Shown one piece after another: positions 16,554-24,873 of a stretch of 64,000 bases of DNA. Source of the DNA: Burkholderia metallica (GTDB taxonomy: Bacteria > Pseudomonadota > Gammaproteobacteria > Burkholderiales > Burkholderiaceae); the NCBI RefSeq assembly GCF_902832845.1, contig NZ_CADFDB010000001.1, positions 1,612,001-1,676,000 on the forward strand. The letters are read 5' to 3'. The position numbers and the translations under genes are program-made. The notes under the pieces are model-generated. The model was not told the origin of the DNA. It searched no databases and worked only from the letters and a program-made list of their open reading frames with translations. How positions within the stretch are numbered: position 1 is the stretch's first letter; each line of letters opens with the position of its first letter.

Positions 16554-16994
16554 TGGCCAAGCCCCCGACTTGTTCGACTTCTCTATTACCGTCGAACTGT
16601 CAGGCTTATATTTGGTTTGAATACGTGCGACAGGACGGCTATCCCGAAATATGAAGCGACGGCATCTTAGCCGAACGGGTCGCGCCTTTGGCGCGAAATG
16701 GCCGACGTGGACAGCATGATGGCGGATTACTACAGGCTGTTAACGGTTACCGGCGGATCTGTACGGAATCGTACAGACAGATATCGCCAATTATTACGAT
16801 TTCCTGCACCGCAATCCGCGCAATTCATTACCGCATATCGCGTCGGATATTCGGATAATGCGTAACCGCATATCGGCGCAAACGATATTTGCGCCGATTC
16901 GATGCCGACGATCCACACGCACGAAAGCGCGCGCGGCCGTTGCCCGCGCATCCTTTAGAATCGGTCCACCGTTCACCACGCCGCTCCGCGCCCC
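16554..16994. promoter_or_regulatory. Divergent regulatory region rich in repeats
   Basis: A 441-bp A/T-enriched gap between two divergent regulator genes. Visible elements: inverted repeat CTGTACG-N4-CGTACAG (16759-16776); direct repeat ACCGCATATCG at 16830-16840 and 16865-16875; perfect 11-bp inverted repeat ATCGGCGCAAA / TTTGCGCCGAT (16872-16882, 16888-16898) about 97 bp before the LysR start. No gene was found. The last palindrome contains T-N11-A spacing expected of LysR operators. Assignment to the LysR gene is inference. Confidence 0.55.
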
Positions 16995-17918
16995 GTGCCT
17001 GCCGATCACCGTCTCGACCTGAACCTGTTTCGCGTGCTCGACGCCGTCTACGTGCACGGCGGCATCGGCGCGGCCGCCCGCGCGCTGCATCTCACGCAGC
17101 CGGCCGTCACCCATGCGCTCAACCGGCTGCGCGCACACTTCGACGATCCGCTGTTCGTGCGCCAGGGCAACCGCGTCGTGGCGACCGAACGCACGCGTTC
17201 GATCATCGCGGACGTGCAGTTGCACCTGAAGGGCCTGCAAGGCACCGCGCGCGCACCATCCGCATTCGATCCCGCGACGCTCGACCTGAGCATCGCGGTC
17301 GGCATTCGCGACGTGCTCGAATCGATCGCGCTGCCGCGAATCGTCGCCGCGTTCGCCGACGAAGCGCCGGGCCTGCGGCTCGTGAGCCGCCGCATCGCGG
17401 TGGCCGACATCGAGCGCGAACTCGCATCGGGCAATCTCGATCTCGCCGTCGATCGCCGCGTGCCGACGGGCCCGCGCATCGCCACCGAGCACCTGCTCGA
17501 CGATTCGCTCGTCGTCGCGCTGCGCGGCGATCATCCGCTCGCGCGCGAGCCGCTGCGGCGCGGCGACTATTTCGCGGCGCAGCACGTCACGGTGTCGTCG
17601 TTCGGCGAGCCGCAATCGCTCGACGTGCTGCTCGGCAACGACGGACGCCTCCGCGATATCCGGCTCACGTGCCAGCACTATTTCGCCGCGTGCCAGATCG
17701 CCGCGGCCGGCAACCTGCTGGTCACGCTGCCGCATACCTATGCGGTGCGGATGGCCGCGATGCTGCCGATCGTCGTGCGGCCGCTGCCGCTGCAACTCAA
17801 GCCGTTCCCGCTCCTCGCGTACTGGCACGAATCGCGCGACGCCGATCGCGCGCACCAGTGGGTGCGCGAGCGCATCGCCGCGCTCGTGCGCAGCAGCGCC
17901 GGCGTCGCTCACTCATAG
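16995..17918 (+). CDS. LysR-family transcriptional regulator
   Basis: A 307-residue LysR-type regulator starting at a GTG (16995). The winged helix-turn-helix is at residues 8-66 (LDLNLFRVLDAVYVHGGIGA, LTQPAVTHALNRLRAHFDDP, LFVRQGNRVVATERT). The effector-binding domain follows (LDLSIAVGIRDVLESIALP, GNLDLAVDRRVPTGPRI). The N-terminus resembles the NodD/LinR-like LysR subgroup, which often senses aromatic compounds. An OsmC-family gene follows 98 bp downstream and is a plausible target. A palindrome-rich upstream region suggests autoregulation. Confidence 0.88.
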   Translation: MPADHRLDLNLFRVLDAVYVHGGIGAAARALHLTQPAVTHALNRLRAHFDDPLFVRQGNRVVATERTRSIIADVQLHLKGLQGTARAPSAFDPATLDLSIAVGIRDVLESIALPRIVAAFADEAPGLRLVSRRIAVADIERELASGNLDLAVDRRVPTGPRIATEHLLDDSLVVALRGDHPLAREPLRRGDYFAAQHVTVSSFGEPQSLDVLLGNDGRLRDIRLTCQHYFAACQIAAAGNLLVTLPHTYAVRMAAMLPIVVRPLPLQLKPFPLLAYWHESRDADRAHQWVRERIAALVRSSAGVAHS

Positions 17919-18016
17919 CCGCCCGGCGCACGCGCTCGCGCCCGGGGCGATATGCTGACGGCTGCGCGCCGCCATCCGGCGCCCGCTTCCTTCTTCCTTC
18001 TTCCCGGAGACCAGCC

Positions 18017-18418
18017 ATGCCGCTCATCCACGCCGCCGCCGTCCTCGACGCCGATGCGCCCGACTACGTCGTTCAGCTGCAGGCCGGCACGCATGCGCTG
18101 ACCGGCGACGAAGCGCCGCGCGAAGGCGGCCAGGATCGCGGGCCCGCGCCGTACGCGTTCGTACTGGCCGGCCTCGCGCAATGCACGGCCGCGACGCTGC
18201 GCATGTACATGCAGCGCAAGGCGTGGCCCGCCGCGCGCATCGACGTGCGCACCGAGCTGCATGCCGATCGCGACGGCACGCAATACGTGCGCCGCGTCGT
18301 GACGCTCGACGGCCCGCTCGACGATGCGCAACGCCAGCGCCTCGCCGAGATCTGCGAGAAGACGCCGGTCACGCAGTTCATCAAGCGCGGCACGCGAATC
18401 GACACGACGTTGAGCTGA
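18017..18418 (+). CDS. OsmC-family peroxiredoxin-like protein
   Basis: A 133-residue OsmC/Ohr-type protein. The two redox cysteines are present: LAGLAQCTAATLRMY (near residue 57) and LAEICEKTPVTQFI (near 115). OsmC proteins form dimers and reduce organic hydroperoxides using these cysteines in the cytoplasm. The glycine/aspartate-rich segment EAPREGGQDRGPAPYAFVLA before the first cysteine is typical of the YhfA/OsmC branch. The start at 18017 follows a CGGAGACCAG site. A bidirectional terminator separates it from the converging Dyp peroxidase gene. Confidence 0.88.
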   Translation: MPLIHAAAVLDADAPDYVVQLQAGTHALTGDEAPREGGQDRGPAPYAFVLAGLAQCTAATLRMYMQRKAWPAARIDVRTELHADRDGTQYVRRVVTLDGPLDDAQRQRLAEICEKTPVTQFIKRGTRIDTTLS

Positions 18419-18460
18419 TACGGCGCAATACGTAACGCGCACCGCACACGGTCGGCGCGC

Positions 18461-18500
18461 AAAAAAACGGGGGCCGCGCACGCTGCGCGGCCCCCGTTTC
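18461..18500. terminator. Bidirectional terminator between osmC-like and dyp-like genes
   Basis: A 14-bp perfect stem: ACGGGGGCCGCGCA (18467-18480) and TGCGCGGCCCCCGT (18484-18497) with a 3-nt loop. TTT follows on the plus strand and seven T residues on the minus strand, so it can end both convergent transcripts. Confidence 0.85.
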
Positions 18501-18518
18501 GTCGATCTCACCCGGCGC

Positions 18519-19400
18519 TTACAGGCCAAGCGCGGACAGGTCGAGCTTGCCGTCCTTCATCGGCGGACACCAGAAATACGCGCCGGTCAGCGGCCGCGTG
18601 AAGCGGAACAGCCCGTCGACGATGCCGTCTTCCACGCCGCTCATCCGGCGCATCTGCACGTCGAACGCGCGGAACGAGCAGCCGAACGCAACGAAGTAGA
18701 GGCCCGCGCGGCGCGCATCCGACCACGGCGACGAACGGCGCAGCATGAATGCCTCCGGCTCGAAGCTCTCCTGCGCGGTGCGCTTCACGTGCGCGAATTC
18801 GGGCGCGTCGTCGAGTTCTTCGTTGTCCGAGCGGCGGCGCCCGATGATGTCGTCCATGTCGCCCGACGGAATGCGCTCCATCTGGTCGAAGTCGTGCAGC
18901 CATTGCTGGACCGCGACGAAGCTCGCGCCGTCGAGCCCCACGCCCTGCCCCGTGACGATCGCCGCGGCCACCGCGTCGTCGCCTTCCGGGTTCTCGGTGC
19001 CGTCCTCGTAGCCTGACAGGTCGCGATCGTTCGAATAGCGGAAACCGTCGACCGCGTCCTGCAGCACGAATGCCGGCGCCAGCGCGCGTTCGATCGCCCG
19101 CGTGCGCAGCACGACCTCGCCGCGGTCGTCCGCGCGCAGCCAGACCCATACGTCGGCCGGCGTGACCGGCAGCGTGCGGTCGTTCACCGAGAACGTCGGG
19201 TATTCGGTCAGGCCCGGAACCGGATGCCCGAGATACGCGGCGAGCGCGTGCCCGAAACCGACGACCGTGTCGCGTCCGTCGACGATCTCGCGCAGCGCGG
19301 CCAGCGCCGCCGCGACGTTGCCGTCGTTCGAAATCGTGAAAGTGAGGTATCGGGCCACCGTATCGATCGGGGTCAGGATGCCTTGCTGAACGTCGCTCAT
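18519..19400 (-). CDS. Dye-decolorizing (Dyp-type) heme peroxidase
   Basis: A 293-residue Dyp peroxidase. The GxxDG motif, with the distal aspartate, is SGYEDGTENPEG near residues 131-142. The proximal heme ligand region is EFAHVKRTAQESFEP, followed by FMLRRSSPWSD with the distal arginine, and the C-terminal half shows GLYFVAFGCSFRAFDVQMRR. These enzymes oxidise bulky substrates with hydrogen peroxide. No signal peptide is seen, so a cytoplasmic or encapsulin-packaged form is possible, but no encapsulin gene is in the window. The start at 19400 is fixed by a GAGGAAACG site; the longer open frame upstream lacks support. Confidence 0.9.
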   Translation of the reverse strand: MSDVQQGILTPIDTVARYLTFTISNDGNVAAALAALREIVDGRDTVVGFGHALAAYLGHPVPGLTEYPTFSVNDRTLPVTPADVWVWLRADDRGEVVLRTRAIERALAPAFVLQDAVDGFRYSNDRDLSGYEDGTENPEGDDAVAAAIVTGQGVGLDGASFVAVQQWLHDFDQMERIPSGDMDDIIGRRRSDNEELDDAPEFAHVKRTAQESFEPEAFMLRRSSPWSDARRAGLYFVAFGCSFRAFDVQMRRMSGVEDGIVDGLFRFTRPLTGAYFWCPPMKDGKLDLSALGL

Positions 19401-19581
19401 CGTTTCCTCAGAATGTATCGTGGTGAATCCGCGGGGCCGTGAAGCCGCGCGCCGCGGACGCCGAAGTGTAATCGACGGGCGTGCCGGCCTTGCGCCGCCG
19501 CACCGCGAAAAGGCCGCAAAAGAAGGGCCGAAACCTCGAATACTAACCGTATCGACGCTGCAACGCCGCATTCGTCGGACA

Positions 19582-19611
19582 TTGCGGCGCGCCCGGCAGT
19601 CCTGATAGAAT
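19582..19611 (+). promoter_or_regulatory. Candidate sigma-70 promoter of the leader ORF and ABC exporter
   Basis: TTGCGG (19582-19587) and TAGAAT (19606-19611) are separated by 18 bp. Transcription would begin near 19618, about 45 bp before the leader ORF. It lies in the gap between the divergent Dyp and exporter genes. Confidence 0.55.
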
Positions 19612-19663
19612 CTTTTCACGTCTTTTCGGCGTCCTTTCAACCGTTCACTTCAGGGAGGTGCAG

Positions 19664-19714
19664 ATGTTCCGAATGCCAGCCACCTTCCCGAACGTGGTCC
19701 CACGGCGTAGCTGA
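19664..19714 (+). CDS. Putative 16-residue leader peptide ahead of the ABC exporter
   Basis: ATG at 19664 is preceded by the near-perfect Shine-Dalgarno AGGGAGGTG (19652-19660) and opens a 16-codon frame reading MFRMPATFPNVVPRRS, then TGA. The ribosome site is far better than that of the exporter gene 170 bp downstream, which points to real translation. It lies about 50 bp after a good promoter and in the long (about 270 nt) leader of the exporter. The Pro/Arg-rich end would suit ribosome stalling or attenuation; that is inference, and no clear terminator hairpin was found after it. Confidence 0.5.
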   Translation: MFRMPATFPNVVPRRS

Positions 19715-19885
19715 TCCAGCCCGCCGTTCGCGCCGGCTCCCGAGTGTTCCGCTAACCCGTCAGCCGCGCCGTTTCCCGACAGCCCGTTTCGTTCCGCCGC
19801 CCGGTTTCCGCGCGGCCCGGCTGTTGCGTTTTCGATGTTCTCCGAACCGGAAAGTCCCGTCGCGCGATGCGCCGGGCAACGATCA

Positions 19886-21748
19886 ATGACCAGAAAAACC
19901 ACCCATCGTGGCGGCCAGGCGTTCCAGGCCGTCTTCGGCTTCACCTTCCGTTACTGGCGCAAGCAGCCGGCACGCGCCGCCACGGTCGCGGGCCTCGCAC
20001 TGCTCGCCGCGCTCGCCGACGTGCTCACGCCGCTGTTCGCCGGCCGCCTCGTCGACGCGCTGTCGACCGGACTGACCGACCGCGCCGCCGCGTGGCATGC
20101 GGCCCTCGTCGCGTTCGGCACGCTCGCCGCGCTCGGGCTCGGCGCGACGCTGCTGCGCCAGGGCGTCTACCTGAACATCATCACGCTCACGCTGAAGATG
20201 ATGAGCGAGATCGCGGCCGCGTCGTTTCATCGCGTGCAGCGCTTCTCGACCGACTGGCACGCGAACAGTTTCGCCGGCTCGACGGTGCGCAAGATCACGC
20301 GCGGGATCTGGGCGCTCGACCTGCTGAACGACACCGTGCTGATCGCGCTGCTGCCGTCGGTCATGATGCTCGTCGGCGCCACCGTGCTGCTCGGCACGCA
20401 CTGGCCCGTGATGGGGCTCGTCGTCGGCGCCGGGTCGCTGCTGTACATCGCGGTGACGGTCGCGGTGTCGCTCGGCATCGTCGCGCCGGCCGCGCGGCTC
20501 GGCAACCTGTGGGATACGCGCATGGGCGGCGCGCTCGCCGACGCGGTGAGCTGCAACGCGGTCGTCAAGGCGTTCGGCGCGGAAACGCGCGAGGAGGCGC
20601 GGCTCGCGCGCGTGATCGGCAAGTGGCGGCAACGCACGCGCCGCACGTGGGTGCGCGGCACGCTCAACGGCGGGTTGCAGGGCGCGATGCTCGTCGCGAT
20701 GCAGGCCGCGATGATCGGCGTCGCGCTGCGGCTGTGGATGAACGACGAGGCGAGCGTCGGCGACATCGCGTTCGCGCTGACGATGTTCTTCATGCTGCAA
20801 GGCTACCTGCGCGACGTCGGCATGCACATCCGCAACCTGCAGCGCTCGGTGAACGACATGGAAGAACTCGTCGCGCTCGAGCGCCAGCCGCTCGGCATCG
20901 ACGATCGTCCCGGCGCGCCGGCGATCCGGATCGGGCAAGGCGAGATCCGCTTCGAGCACGTGACGTTCCGCTACGGCAACCATCCGGTGCCGCTGTACGA
21001 CGATTTCTCGATGCGCATCGCGCCGGGCGAGCGCGTGGGCCTCGTCGGCCATTCCGGGTCGGGCAAGACGACGTTCATCAAGCTGATCCAGCGCCTGTAC
21101 GACGTGTCGGGCGGTCGCATCACGATCGACGGCCAGGACATCGCGCAGGTGCGGCAGGATTCGCTGCGCAGCCAGATCGCGATCGTCCAGCAGGAACCGG
21201 TGCTGTTTCACCGCACGCTCGCGGAGAACATCGCGTATGCGCGCCCCGAAGCAAGTCGGGCCGACATCGAGCGCGCCGCGCGGCTCGCCAGCGCGCACGA
21301 CTTCATCGCCGCGCTGCCGGACGGCTACGACACGCTCGTCGGCGAACGCGGAATCAAGCTGTCGGGCGGCGAACGCCAGCGGGTCGCGATCGCACGCGCA
21401 TTCCTCGCGGATGCGCCGATCCTGATCCTCGACGAAGCCACGTCGAGCCTCGACAGCGAAAGCGAGCTGCTGATCCAGCAGGCGATGGAGCGGCTGATGG
21501 TCGGCCGCACGACGCTCGTGGTCGCGCACCGGCTGTCGACCGTGCGCGCGCTCGACCGGCTGCTGGTGCTCGATCGCGGCAAGGTGATCGAGGAAGGCAA
21601 CCACGACGCGCTGATCCGGATCGACGGCGGCATCTATCGCCGGCTGTTCGAACGGCAGGCGCTGGAACTCGCGAAGGGGCTCGCCGATTCGCCGCGGCGC
21701 ATCGCGGACGATGCCGCCGGGCCGCTCGGCGAGCCTGCCGCGGTGTGA
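19886..21748 (+). CDS. ABC exporter half-transporter (permease-ATPase fusion)
   Basis: A 620-residue type-IV ABC exporter. Six hydrophobic segments lie in residues 25-320 (AATVAGLALLAALADVLTPL first), followed by the ATPase domain from about 350: Walker A GHSGSGKTTFIK, Q-loop VQQEPVLF, signature LSGGERQRVAIA, Walker B ILILDEATSSLD and the switch histidine in VVAHRLSTVR. It presumably works as a homodimer in the inner membrane; the cargo cannot be deduced. The start at 19886 is preferred, but an in-frame ATG at 19835 is possible and neither has a strong ribosome site, which contrasts with the leader ORF. An intrinsic terminator follows. Confidence 0.87.
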   Translation: MTRKTTHRGGQAFQAVFGFTFRYWRKQPARAATVAGLALLAALADVLTPLFAGRLVDALSTGLTDRAAAWHAALVAFGTLAALGLGATLLRQGVYLNIITLTLKMMSEIAAASFHRVQRFSTDWHANSFAGSTVRKITRGIWALDLLNDTVLIALLPSVMMLVGATVLLGTHWPVMGLVVGAGSLLYIAVTVAVSLGIVAPAARLGNLWDTRMGGALADAVSCNAVVKAFGAETREEARLARVIGKWRQRTRRTWVRGTLNGGLQGAMLVAMQAAMIGVALRLWMNDEASVGDIAFALTMFFMLQGYLRDVGMHIRNLQRSVNDMEELVALERQPLGIDDRPGAPAIRIGQGEIRFEHVTFRYGNHPVPLYDDFSMRIAPGERVGLVGHSGSGKTTFIKLIQRLYDVSGGRITIDGQDIAQVRQDSLRSQIAIVQQEPVLFHRTLAENIAYARPEASRADIERAARLASAHDFIAALPDGYDTLVGERGIKLSGGERQRVAIARAFLADAPILILDEATSSLDSESELLIQQAMERLMVGRTTLVVAHRLSTVRALDRLLVLDRGKVIEEGNHDALIRIDGGIYRRLFERQALELAKGLADSPRRIADDAAGPLGEPAAV

Positions 21749-21822
21749 CGCGAGCGTGTCGCAACGTGCGCCGGCGGTGCGGTCATCACCGCCGGCGCGC
21801 GTCGATAAACGGATCCGGATCG

Positions 21823-21851
21823 AGGCCGTGCCACGTGCACGGCCTTTTTTT
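21823..21851 (+). terminator. Intrinsic terminator of the ABC exporter gene
   Basis: AGGCCGTGC (21823-21831) and GCACGGCCT (21837-21845) form a perfect 9-bp stem with a 5-nt loop, followed by a T run to 21851. It lies 75 bp after the exporter stop. Confidence 0.85.
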
Positions 21852-21955
21852 CGCCCGCGAACCCCGCCGGCCACCCCGACGCCACGCGGCGCCAGGCCGC
21901 CGCTTCCGGGATCACTTATCATGTCGACCAGGAAATTTGCGACTAGGGATCGACC

Positions 21956-22669
21956 ATGTTTACAGGAATTGTCCAGGGCGTTGCCACCATCAAGGCCATC
22001 GCCGATCACGGGGAACTGAGAACCTTCAGCATCGAATTCCCGGAGCGGTTCACCGACGACATCGAGATCGGCGCCAGCGTGTCGGTCGACGGCGTCTGCC
22101 TGACGGTGACGACCATCCATTCGCCGGAACTGATCGACTTCGACGTGATGCTGCCGAGCCTGCGGATCACCACGCTGGCCGATCTCGCGACGGGCGGCCG
22201 CGTCAACGTGGAGCGGGCCGCGAAGGACGGCGCGGAGATCGGCGGGCATCCGCTGTCCGGCCACGTCGATTTCACCGGGACGATCCGGCACATCGCGGTG
22301 TCCGAACACAACCGGATGGTGCGCATCGGCGTGCCGGACGCGTTCAGGCGCTACGTGTTCGCGAAGGGCTATATCGCGATCAACGGCTGCAGCCTGACGG
22401 TGTCCGACGTCAATCGCGACGAAGGCTGGTTCGACGTCTGGCTGATTCCCGAAACGCGACGCGCGACGACTTTCGATGCGAAGGGCGTCAACGACACGGT
22501 CAACATCGAGATCGAGCGCAGCACGCAGGTGGTCGTCGACACGATCCGGGAATCGGTCAAGGAAACGCTCGGCGAACTGAACGGCGTCGTCACCGCATTG
22601 CTCGCGGAAAAAGGCATCGATATCGAGGAACTGCTGGCGCGCCACGTCGCCCGCCTGCCGAAGCAGTAA
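21956..22669 (+). CDS. ribE: Riboflavin synthase alpha chain, E. coli-like type
   Basis: A 237-residue tandem lumazine-binding-domain protein. Both repeats are visible: MFTGIVQGVATI with VSVDGVCLTVTT in the first, and GHPLSGHVDFTGTI with INGCSLTVSD in the second. The conserved VNVERAAKDGAEIGGHPLSG and IEIERSTQVVVDTI stretches resemble E. coli RibE (about 213 residues) closely. The enzyme joins two 6,7-dimethyl-8-ribityllumazine molecules to riboflavin. No other riboflavin gene is nearby and no FMN riboswitch was recognised upstream, so this may be a second copy beside a canonical rib operon elsewhere. The C-terminus is about 20 residues longer than E. coli's. Confidence 0.87.
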   Translation: MFTGIVQGVATIKAIADHGELRTFSIEFPERFTDDIEIGASVSVDGVCLTVTTIHSPELIDFDVMLPSLRITTLADLATGGRVNVERAAKDGAEIGGHPLSGHVDFTGTIRHIAVSEHNRMVRIGVPDAFRRYVFAKGYIAINGCSLTVSDVNRDEGWFDVWLIPETRRATTFDAKGVNDTVNIEIERSTQVVVDTIRESVKETLGELNGVVTALLAEKGIDIEELLARHVARLPKQ

Positions 22670-22686
22670 CGGCTGCCGGCCACGCG

Positions 22687-23274
22687 CTAGGTGATCCGCT
22701 GGATCACCGCGTACCGGCTGCCGTCGAAAAACACCTCGACCCACGGCTCCGCTTCCTCGAACGTCCAGACAACGAGATCGAGGTCGAGGTCGAGCCATTC
22801 ATCCCCGTCGTCGGGCCACCGCATGTTCCAGCCGCCCGCGACGGCGACCACCCCGCCCGTGTACAGCGGACATTGCGCCATCCACTCGCGCGCGTAGTCG
22901 TGCGCCGCGATGCCCTTGAAGTTGTCGTTGAATCCCCAGCCGCGTTGCCAGCCGTGCGCGTTCAGATACGTGTCGATCGCGGCGGAGCCGAAGCGGAACA
23001 CCGCGTCGATCGGTGGCAGCGACGTTGCGTCGGAACGGTACAGCGGGCGTTCGGACCGGACCGGTTGCACGGTGGTTTCCACGCGGCCCGATGTGCCGTT
23101 CTCGTCGAGATACACGTTCAGCCAGGCGCCGTCGCGCTCGACGGAAACGCACAACGCGCCGGCTTCGACCCCATGCCAGTAGCCGGTGACGGGTTCGCCG
23201 TGTTCCGCGAAGCGGTATTGCCGGCATGGCCTGGCAAGGCGCCGCGCTTCGGTCAGAAAGTCTTCCAGTGTCAT
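22687..23274 (-). CDS. Hypothetical protein
   Basis: A 195-residue soluble protein with no family I recognise. It is rich in tryptophan and aromatic residues (HGWQRGWGFNDNFKG, GGWNMRWPDDGDEW) and has an acidic C-terminal half (WLDLDLDLVVWTFEEAEP). No signal peptide, membrane helix or cysteine cluster is seen. Codon use matches its neighbours, which supports a real gene. It converges on the riboflavin synthase gene with 17 bp between the stops. The CLC gene ends 104 bp upstream of its start on the same strand, so the two may share a transcript. Confidence 0.7.
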   Translation of the reverse strand: MTLEDFLTEARRLARPCRQYRFAEHGEPVTGYWHGVEAGALCVSVERDGAWLNVYLDENGTSGRVETTVQPVRSERPLYRSDATSLPPIDAVFRFGSAAIDTYLNAHGWQRGWGFNDNFKGIAAHDYAREWMAQCPLYTGGVVAVAGGWNMRWPDDGDEWLDLDLDLVVWTFEEAEPWVEVFFDGSRYAVIQRIT

Positions 23275-23378
23275 TGGATGTCGCGCGCTCCGTTTTCGTC
23301 ACCTTGGGTACCGCATGGGTGCGTGGGGCAACCGCCCGCGCCAGGATACGGACTGCGTTTGCTCGAATCCGCCCCGCC

Positions 23379-24620
23379 TCATTCCGCCTCCGCCTGCGCG
23401 CCCTTCCCCACCGCCACGCGCTGCGCGCGATAAATCCCCGCGGGCCCGGAGAACAGATACGCGACGACACACGCGACGATCGCATACACGCCGATATCCG
23501 CGCCGAACAGTTCGATCGCCATGATCGTCGATGCGATCGGCGTATTGGCCGCGCCGGCGAACACCGCGACGAAGCCGAGCCCCGCGAGCACGGGCACCGG
23601 CAGCGCCAGCACCTGGCCGAGTGCGTTGCCGAGCGTCGCGCCGATGTAGAACAGCGGCGTCACCTCGCCGCCCTTGAACCCCGACGCGAGCGTGACGACG
23701 GTGAACGCGAACTTGCCCGCGAAATCGTAGAGCGGCAGCGGGCCGTGGAACGCGGCCTCGATCGTCGGAATCCCAAGGCCGAGATATTGCGGCACGTTCA
23801 GCGCGGTGGCGGCCGCGGCGACCAGCAGGCCGCCGAGCACCGGCTGCAGCGGCGCATAGCGGACGGCGCGCCGGAACCATGCGGTCAGCGCATGCGTCGC
23901 GAACGCGAACAGCCGCCCGACCACGCCGAACGCGATGCCCGCGACGACCGTCGCGGCCAGCCCCGTCGCCGACACGGTCGGCACGAACGGAATCGCATAG
24001 GCCGTGTGATGCACGCCCCACGCGCGGCATACGACGTCCGCGACGATTGCGCAGGCCACGCAGGTCAGCAGCGCGTCGTACCGCACGCGCCCGATCGCGA
24101 GCACTTCGAGCCCGAACACGGCGCCCGCGAGCGGCGTGCCGAACACCGACGCGAACCCGGCCGCGATGCCGCCCATCAGCAGCACGCGGCGATGTTCGCG
24201 ATCGAGTCGGCACACGTGCGTGATGCGATCGGCGAGCGCGCCGCCCATCTGCACGGCCGTGCCCTCGCGGCCGGCCGAGCCGCCGAACAGGTGCGTGACG
24301 ACGGTCGCGACGAGCACGAGCGGCGCCATCCGCTTCGGCACGAGCGCCTTCGGGTCGTGAATCTCGTCGATCAGCAGGTTGTTGCCGCGCGCGACCGACT
24401 GGCCGAAGCGATGATAGATCCAGCCGGTCGCGAAACCGGCGGCCGGCAGCCCCCATAGCAGCCACGGGTGTGCCACGCGCGTGCCGGTCGCCCAGTCGAG
24501 CGCGATCAGGAACCACGCGGAAGCCGTGCCGGCCAGCGTGCCGAGCAGGGCCGAGAGCGCGAGCCAGCGGCACACGTAGCGCACGGTCGCGAGAAGATCG
24601 GCAGAAGTCGTGAAAAACAT
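23379..24620 (-). CDS. CLC-family anion transporter, possibly the fluoride (CLC-F) type
   Basis: A 413-residue CLC protein with about ten hydrophobic helices. Filter regions are GNNLLIDEIHDP in place of the chloride-type GSGIPE, GGSAGREGTAVQMGG with the gating glutamate in GREGT rather than GREGP, and KGGEVTPLFYIGATLG. From memory these variants resemble the fluoride-exporting CLC-F branch rather than chloride exchangers; this should be treated as likely, not certain. No fluoride riboswitch pattern was recognised upstream. The start at 24620 was chosen because it begins directly before the first helix; the open frame continues upstream without support. Confidence 0.83.
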   Translation of the reverse strand: MFFTTSADLLATVRYVCRWLALSALLGTLAGTASAWFLIALDWATGTRVAHPWLLWGLPAAGFATGWIYHRFGQSVARGNNLLIDEIHDPKALVPKRMAPLVLVATVVTHLFGGSAGREGTAVQMGGALADRITHVCRLDREHRRVLLMGGIAAGFASVFGTPLAGAVFGLEVLAIGRVRYDALLTCVACAIVADVVCRAWGVHHTAYAIPFVPTVSATGLAATVVAGIAFGVVGRLFAFATHALTAWFRRAVRYAPLQPVLGGLLVAAAATALNVPQYLGLGIPTIEAAFHGPLPLYDFAGKFAFTVVTLASGFKGGEVTPLFYIGATLGNALGQVLALPVPVLAGLGFVAVFAGAANTPIASTIMAIELFGADIGVYAIVACVVAYLFSGPAGIYRAQRVAVGKGAQAEAE

Positions 24621-24873
24621 GATTTCCAGATTCGACGGAACATCAAAACCTGGGCGGCAGAATACCGCTTGGACGGCCTGCGACCTCCTGACGACCCAGG
24701 AACACGCAGGCATCATCAGCCGGGCTGACCGGCGGTTGAGGGCCGCACCGTGCAACGCGCCGGATACGACCGCAGGGAGGCATGCCATCTCCGCTGGCCG
24801 CCATTATACGCGACGCCCGACGACGCCCGCAACGCGGTCGCACGGGACGGCGTCGCGCGGCGCCTGAATGCCG

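Noticed and set aside
16759-16776. A true quorum-sensing lux box
   Set aside because: The palindrome CTGTACG-N4-CGTACAG is 2 bp longer than the usual 16-bp CTGT-N8-ACAG core, and no LuxR/LuxI gene is nearby. Kept only as part of the repeat array.
21852-21955. FMN riboswitch before ribE
   Set aside because: The gap after the exporter terminator is only about 100 bp and shows none of the conserved RFN-element stems.
19883-22798. Long minus-strand frame (about 971 codons) opposite the ABC exporter and ribE
   Set aside because: Both opposite-strand genes carry full family motifs; the minus frame has none and is Arg/Asp/His-rich.
24621-24873. Fluoride riboswitch before the CLC gene
   Set aside because: The conserved loops of the crcB motif could not be found in the upstream sequence by eye.
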